NCBI GenBank assembly: GCA_958299035.1
Contig: CATQJL010000223.1
Location: forward strand, 2,040,359 to 2,104,358
DNA from: Cylicocyclus nassatus
Taxonomy: Eukaryota > Nematoda > Chromadorea > Rhabditida > Strongylidae
Direction: 5' to 3'
DNA length: 64,000 nt
The notes beneath the pieces are model-generated. The model searched no databases. It was given only the letters and a program-made list of their open reading frames with translations, and was not told the DNA's origin. The number at the start of each line of letters is the position of its first letter. Position 1 is the stretch's first letter. The translations under genes were made by a program, and so were the position numbers. This document shows positions 57,891 to 64,000 of this stretch, one piece after another.

Positions 57891-58619
57891 TTGTTGAGCG
57901 CTCTTGACTGACAGGAGCTTTTATGACGATCAACCGTTTTCAATCAGCACTCGGTGTTCGACAGACCGCTTAAGATCTATGCTAAATTTTTGGGGAAAAA
58001 GAGTTAGGAATGTGAAATGTGAAATAAAGCTTGGAAGCCCCGCCCGCTCAAGAAAGCGAACCTCGACTAAATATTACAGTCGATAGCCATCGTCATCTGC
58101 GCTATGAAAAGAAAAAGACTTTCAGTCAGAGTGGCCTCAAAATGAAACACTGATGATTGTCGGACCTCTCTTTAGGAAAAAATCTTGTTCGCTGTTCCAA
58201 TCACATCATTATCCCATCTGCGAGCTGGAAGGGCTCTCACCACTTATTGATGACTATTTGTTTTGATTGAGCATTCAGTGCTCATAACTCCTAATTCGCA
58301 GGTCCCTTGCAGAAAAAGAAGACGGATTTGAAATCAGCATCTGATGCCCATTACATGCTACGTCACAATTGGAGGGGCCACTTCAACTAAGGATCGTTTC
58401 CCGGAGAGGGGTTAACTGTAATTATGTCAGTGGAGGAGCTGAAAATGAAGATACTGACAATGATCGCTATTCCATAAGCGTAGGGGCATTTACGCAAGTA
58501 CGTAAATTTGAAAAGAGGCATGCCTTTATTGTAAATTCTGTATCTTTAGGTACTAAATTCATCCCAAGCATCGTCACCCGACTTGGAAAGCAGATTCGAG
58601 CTTGCGTTTGAAGGCGCAC

Positions 58620-60560
58620 CTTATACAAGTCTTCCATTATGTCTGCGATGCGAAATCCTTCACTAGAAGGCATGATCTATGAGCACATAAAAAATCACAT
58701 TTTATACAGTGGTGGACGCTACTCACTCTGAAAATCACGGCAACTTGCTTCTTTTTGATAAACCTGTCTGAGTTTTGCAATGTAGTGCGACGAGGGTTTT
58801 ATGATGCGGCGTTCGCGCAATTGCCTCATGGCTTGCGCGCACCGGTGCAAAATGGGTGCGGACTACCGTATGCCAGCTCGGCGCGTGCCCCTTGAGGCGG
58901 CGAGCTTTGGCGGCGAGGGCCTTGTAGTACAACGCCACGCCGCCTACATTTCGGGCAGGGACGGGTGCACTAGTTTACTTTTCGTTGATGATCGATATAT
59001 TGGGTTGGTTATTAATTAATGCACGTTTTTCCTACATCTTTTTTCAAACGCTAGTTTTCAATCAAAAAACGTTTTTCTCCAAAACCATCTGGATTATCGA
59101 AAGCTCGTTTCTTCTACTTTCAAACATAGACTTTCGTTTTCGGAGATCTTTGTTCAGACCGAAGTTCCGTGCCTTTAAATGTGACGAACTCAAACTTGAA
59201 AATTTTTCCTTTCATTCGACTTGCCGTAATTCCAAGAAAAATGCTCAAATTTGTTTCAAAAAATATGTGATATAATCGCGAGGATTTGTGCTACAAAATG
59301 CACCAAAGCTAAATTTTTTAGAAATTCTGAGCCGAGAAGCTTTGACTCAAACTTAGCTAAACGCTGGGAACTCGGAGCTTTATAAAATGCTTACTTGAGA
59401 AGCAATTACAGAACTTTCACTTGGTTTTGGTAGAGTAGACCAAGGACTACTAATAGTAGGAAAACGGCAAAATTTTCTTGTTTTTGAAATAAGAAAAAAT
59501 TGAAGGAATCCAAAAAATACAGATTTTTGCCTTCTCTAAAATGCAGGAGAAAATGGTAATTTTGCTTTCTTGGCAATATTTTTCCGCAGAAAAATTTAGG
59601 TAAAAGCCAAGTTCCACGCTACTACTGAACCGACCATCGGCTACTCAATGGGCAAAGTTTGCTCCAATTTAGTTCTTTTGAGAGTAAGTTATGCTCCTTT
59701 AAACTGGGACTTTCCGGAAAAAACTTTCGGTAAATTTTGAGCCGTAAAATCTTTCCCGTCATGAATGCAATCAAGCAAAAGTATACGTTGTATAGCTAAA
59801 AGTCTGCTGTCTACAATAGTTTTTGTTGCGTTCAGAAAGATTGTTTTGAAAAGAATTATCTTTATTAGAAGTGGAAGTTGAGAAAACCTGCATTAATTAT
59901 GAACCAATCTGACATTTCATCGTTTTCTTTGCACATTTTGAGCTACAAGACTCGAAGCTGGCGCAGAAGTTAGAGGTGGCATCGGAACAGAGAGATGTTT
60001 CACGGAAATAGAGCGTGGTGGTTTCTATTATAATGTACTGGCAAAGCCGAGCGGAGCCGGGTATGTCAGCTAGTTCCATATAAAAGTCATAGAAATCACT
60101 GAGCCCTCGCGACATATGGAGTGCAGGGAGCTCTAATAAACTTTGCGAAATCACTGTTATCGATTGATAAACTTCAACCTTAGCAATTGATAGACACGCT
60201 TTCACACCACAAAACCCGATTCTTGATGTCACGAAGTCCTGGTCTATATTTATCACATTGCCTACATGATATTACTGCCTTGCTCTGTTTTTCTAGTGTT
60301 AGCTTGTGCCTAGAGTTTCCCTGTAGGAGGCGCTATATAACTGCGATGATGCACATTTTGAATTTTATCTGCGTGGAGAGTAGGGATGACGTCCTGGTAT
60401 AGCCATTCTTCTATTCGTATTCGAGGGGACACCACATATAAATCGGAGAATGTAGGGGCTCCGTCTGTGGGAGCCCATCTATAATACTTCCCGGACTTGT
60501 TTTTTTTTTAGTTCAGGCCTCGCAATTTCTCCTCTTTCTCCCTTCTCATTTTTTCCCTCT
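58620..60560. other. No gene seen; GC-rich patch at 58800-58970
   Basis: A GC-rich block (CGCGCACCGG, GGCGGCGAGC) inside AT-rich DNA, a few short frames, and the dispersed motif at 60037. No gene is supported. Confidence 0.4.
60037..60074 (-). repeat. Dispersed ACTAGCTG-ACCCGGCTCCGC motif, copy 2
   Basis: The minus strand reads ACTAGCTGACATACCCGGCT then CCGCTCGGC. Same module as 1071-1106 with about five differences in 30. Confidence 0.45.
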
Positions 60561-60565
60561 CTTTA

Positions 60566-61378
60566 TTAGGTTGGAAACTAAGTTTTGCAACTGGTCTCAT
60601 AACTTCCCTCTTACTTAACATGGCGCACTCAAATTTTGCCACTGCGTTGGTTACCACGTAAACTACAAGCGCAGCTGCTGCCTATCAAATTCTGACGTCG
60701 CAGTGAGGGTTACAGGGTAGGTGCATGGTATGAAGGGGAAAAATACAAAGTTTGACGGACTTGGCTGAAACTTGGCACGGGGGTGTTATCCGACATGCTG
60801 ATCACGAAAACGATAGTGAAGTTGTGTGATAAGGGCTTTTTTGTAGGATTACTGTAGGTGTACGATATGGGGTCTCACCCTAAACAAGGAAAATGTCGTT
60901 GATTCAACAAATGAATGTGATATTCGTGTTTGGCAGGTCAAATGACCTTACTATGCAAAGTCTCGGCGGATTTTGAGCTTCGGACTTCTTAGTCATTGAC
61001 GGTCGTCCCCAGCAGCTCTTGCGTACATCGACTCGTTCGACTTTATGAGGACGCCAAATCTCGACATGTCATTATAGTTTGTTTCTTTCTTAATAGGCCA
61101 AAGGAGTCAACCTCCAGCATTAATATGTAGACGAATCCGGATTTCCGTGCATGGTCTAGGCTGCCAAAGGCTTCATTTTAGCTTTAAACCCCAAAAATTC
61201 TCAAATTTCACTAGTTTTCGAAAAACGCCTGAAACTCTTCTATTTCGTGTCAAAATCTAGACAACTTGTGCTCACTTGAAGCTCACATTGCCTTCTACAT
61301 AATGCCAAAGTTTGAGTGCGTCATATCCAAAGAGAGTGGAGTTATGAGACGAGTTGCAAAACTTAGTTTCCAGCCTAA
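60566..61378. mobile_element. Mariner-type MITE with AAACTAAGTTTTGCAACT ends
   Basis: Ends TTAGGTTGGAAACTAAGTTT and the inverse AAACTTAGTTTCCAGCCTAA, with TA at 60564-60565 and 61379-61380. The interior has a CATGCTGATCACGAAAAC module like the satellite-type modules at 1.5 and 3.0 kb. A fragment of this end also lies at about 37630-37668. Confidence 0.8.
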
Positions 61379-61935
61379 TATTACTGCAGCACGTGTGATA
61401 GTTAACCGGCGGCCATCTGGACCGGGTGAGGGGCTAGAAACGGCTAAAAGGGGGTAAATAGTGTTAGGAAAACGCAATTTTTGCTTATTTTTCCTTCTTT
61501 TTCTTATTTTCGCTTATTTTCCTTAATTTTGATCGTGGTGTGAGGTAGAACACGGGCGGAGCTTGTTTGGAAGAGTTTTAGCTGTTCAAAAGCGCTGAAA
61601 GTGGGGTTATTTTTACTTTTTCGAATTTTTCGCTTAGTTTCTCGCTCATTCTCTAGAGCTGGGAGGAAAAGGGGGTGGAGCTTCATTTGAAGGCGTTTGG
61701 GTGAAGTAGGCGGGCTTTAGACGGTGGATCAAGAGTTTTGCGTGGGTTGATGGGGAGGTGGTGGCGCTCACAGTGGGAAAGTTGTGGCCGTTCAAAGAGA
61801 AGTGAGCGGGGCTTGCGGTTGAGTGGGCGGAGTTTGGGAGTTGGTGAAGTCTTGGGGATCAAAATCTTGGCTATGAGTGTCAAAAATTGGCGAAATCAAA
61901 GTTGAGGTTGCGAAATCTCCAAATTCTCCAAATCT

Positions 61936-62245
61936 CCGAGTTTATCGATTTTCGAGATTTTGAACCCTCCAAAATGTCGGTTTTATCGATTTTTGACGAT
62001 TTTCGGGATTTCACAATCTCGAGGAATATCGATTTTTGCCGATTTTCGTGAATTTGAACCCTCCAAAATGTTTTTATCGATTTTTGATGATTTTCGGGAT
62101 TTCGCAACTTCGAGAATACCAATTTTATCAATTTTGCCGATATTCGGGATTTTAAAACCCTTTAAAATGTCAGCTTTTATCGATTTTCTCGATTTTTGAG
62201 GTTTTGGTTTTTCATTTACCTCTAAAATATCGATTTTATCGCTTT
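61936..62245 (+). repeat. AT-rich degenerate tandem repeat, about 95 bp
   Basis: Three to four units with TTTGAACCCTCCAAAATG, TTTTATCGATTTTTGACGA and TTTTCGGGATTT. Frames of about 80 codons on both strands are by-products of the low-complexity sequence. Confidence 0.65.
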
Positions 62246-62781
62246 TTAGCTGTTGACTCTAAGCTCCGCCCACTTCCAATGCCTGTCCCTGCTGTTGGCG
62301 TTCATCGTACCTTGCTCGATATCGCAAACGATCATGAACGAACTGGAGGTTTCCCACGATCTTGGGTGCGATAGGGCTGATTTTTTGTGTGGGGAACATG
62401 GTAAGGTTTTTTACAATATGGTAGGGTTTCGTCGAACAAAGCAGCATCAAGCATTTCTGTGATGGCAGCGTATTTATAGACATTCTATTTAAAATCTCCA
62501 CGCACAAATCGGGAACTAAAACATGCGCTTTTCTTAGAACATGTTCGAGTCCATGGAAAGCTCCAATCTCTTTTCAACCGATTCCGATTGTTAGTTGTAA
62601 GAGTTGATATCTGCAACCGTTAACGAAAATCTCACGCACCGTGTTCCTGATGTCGCACGACACTAAGAACAATTCTTCTTTATTTTGAAGGTAAAGTTTA
62701 GCGCGTTGTATGTCTTTGCCTCGGGCGCCTTGATTGATTGACCTTCTCACTTGCATCTTGAGGCCGATGAGTGAACGCATC

Positions 62782-63132
62782 TTACGCGAGCGTCTGTCGT
62801 AAGTTTGGATCGTCATCATTGTCATCATTCTCTCGTTCTTGGTAACCTACCTCGCCCGCTAGACCCTCTCCATTTGTCCTGTCAGCAGAGGTTCCCCCAA
62901 AATTAAAAGTTTTTGCTCTATCACTGTTTTCAATGGTTTGAGTAGTCACAAGAAATGGCTTGTTGGGGTCAAAGGCGACGATTTCGCCTTCCCCGAACGC
63001 TGCTTGGGAGTTCAAAAGCAAGCATCTATTGGATACATTAAGTTGGTCACCCTGCTTCCCTTGCTTTAAAAGTGCAAGGTCATCTTTGGTTAGCGAACAG
63101 CCCCATATGCCCTTTCCAACATCAGGAAAACT
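62782..63132 (-). CDS. Unrecognised open frame with an acidic C-terminal stretch
   Basis: The minus-strand frame is open for about 117 codons with no clear ATG. It reads plausibly as protein (GKGIWGCSLTKDDLALLKQG, then AFGEGEIVAFDPNKPFLVTT, then ERENDDNDDD) before a stop. It overlaps a second minus frame (62574-62828) rich in Lys/Arg, so an intron or a frameshift could link them. No domain is recognised. It may be a gene exon or a remnant of an unidentified mobile element. Confidence 0.25.
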   Translation of the reverse strand, partial: SFPDVGKGIWGCSLTKDDLALLKQGKQGDQLNVSNRCLLLNSQAAFGEGEIVAFDPNKPFLVTTQTIENSDRAKTFNFGGTSADRTNGEGLAGEVGYQERENDDNDDDPNLRQTLA

Positions 63133-64000
63133 CTATATAACCTCTCGGCTAATTGGATGGGATCTCTTCAAACTTCATACGCATGCGAGTTACACGGTAT
63201 TCTTTTGCGTTGGCTTTCTAATAAGGGTCAATTTGACTGCACTTCTGCTAGGCGCACATGCATGCAGAAATGCAAAGCGTCTTCGCGAACAATATCCTGA
63301 ATTACGTAAGCCAACAATGCTAGATTGTAGTGATAAGAGAAAGTGTTTGGATTCTTCTATGTTCTCAACTGCAGCTGATTTTGGACGTTCAATTTGCTTC
63401 AGATTTTTTGAACCTAGACTTTGGAACTTGTAGGTCTAGGTTCTTACAGTTAGTTGCTCTCTGCTAGTTGCTAAAGACTTCATTACTATCCGCGACATTA
63501 CAACATATAAGGAAAAATCCATTCCAAACTTTTGAATCTAGAGCTACGACAAGGCTAGTGAGAGGAGTGTTAATGGCAAATAGCAGTCAGCAAGTAAGAT
63601 GTCTAAACTCGCCGTAACGTCTCTGTAGATAAATTGAACACATATTGAACACATTTTTCAAAGCTTCAGTTTTGCTGTTTGGTCGAATTTATCCAACAGA
63701 ATTAACATCACGACGCCTCCATTTTCCTCAAAGCAAAGCGAAAATAGTCTAAAGCATTTCCTGCAGCACCAAATATCATGTGTTTCCCTATCTCAGCTAG
63801 AAGTCTTACCCTAGACTGAATCCGTAGAATTTCACAATTGAGATTAGCCTATTGTTAATACCACCGTTATACGAAGTGTGCGCCCAAAAGAAATTGTCGG
63901 ACTAATCGTAATCAAATGACGAGGACGGACATTGATATTGCTTTGAGAACAGACGGAAAAGGTATCCAATATTAGCAGCTCAAACAGTTTTATGAACGCG
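63133..64000. other. No supported gene
   Basis: A plus frame of 157 codons (62960-63433) overlaps the minus candidate and shows no domain. The remainder is AT-rich spacer. Confidence 0.35.

Overview
The window looks like nuclear DNA of a nematode, most likely a strongylid (hookworm-type) worm. The evidence is short introns with TTTCAG-type acceptors, an ATG placed one base after a TTTCAG acceptor (the usual layout of a spliced-leader trans-splice site), a secreted class 3 lipase of the nematode type, an RTE retrotransposon, and dense mariner/Tc1-type inverted-repeat elements. The species call is inference. There are no operons, CRISPR arrays or rRNA genes, and no intact tRNA gene was found.

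Host genes are few. The clearest is an eight-exon secreted lipase (49181-54412, + strand) with a complete Ser-Asp-His triad; its first intron is mostly two transposons. A two-exon gene (36153-36443, +) encodes a 78-residue secreted peptide with two C-x3-C pairs and has an AATAAA signal. A signal-peptide exon at 22075-22143 and an unrecognised minus-strand open frame at 62782-63132 are weaker candidates.

The rest is mostly mobile DNA. 1-8 kb holds satellite-like modules, a 3x112 bp minisatellite, a possible solo LTR and foldback repeats. 8.3-14.3 kb holds nested foldback elements, two TTTAAA-flanked MITEs, a SINE-like pol III promoter and a small Penelope-type inverted pair. 17.3-21.4 kb holds a foldback element with hairpin ends and a Penelope-like retroelement (RT plus GIY-YIG). 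25.6-26.9 kb holds a decayed AT-rich Penelope-like RT of another lineage. 27.9-32.6 kb holds four TA-flanked inverted-repeat transposons placed end to end. 34-39 kb holds a second small Penelope-type pair, the small peptide gene and a dead RTE tail. 41.1-44.4 kb holds a nearly complete RTE retrotransposon with a 12 bp target duplication and one in-frame stop. 45.3-47.4 kb holds a palindromic double-tail Penelope relic. An N gap at 47706-48205 is followed directly by a cDNA adaptor sequence. 55-62 kb holds further MITEs and a degenerate satellite.

The most unusual signal is that four separate inverted-repeat elements (11.4, 18.3/21.3, 34.1/34.5 and 45.4/47.3 kb) carry the same roughly 38-40 nt core near their outer ends. 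It has a CUGANGA-like box, a short stem, GAAACGU and a closing stem, as in the minimal hammerhead ribozymes known from Penelope-like elements. The stems vary between families with partial base-pair compensation. All four pairs are arranged head to head, which suggests a common snap-back insertion product.
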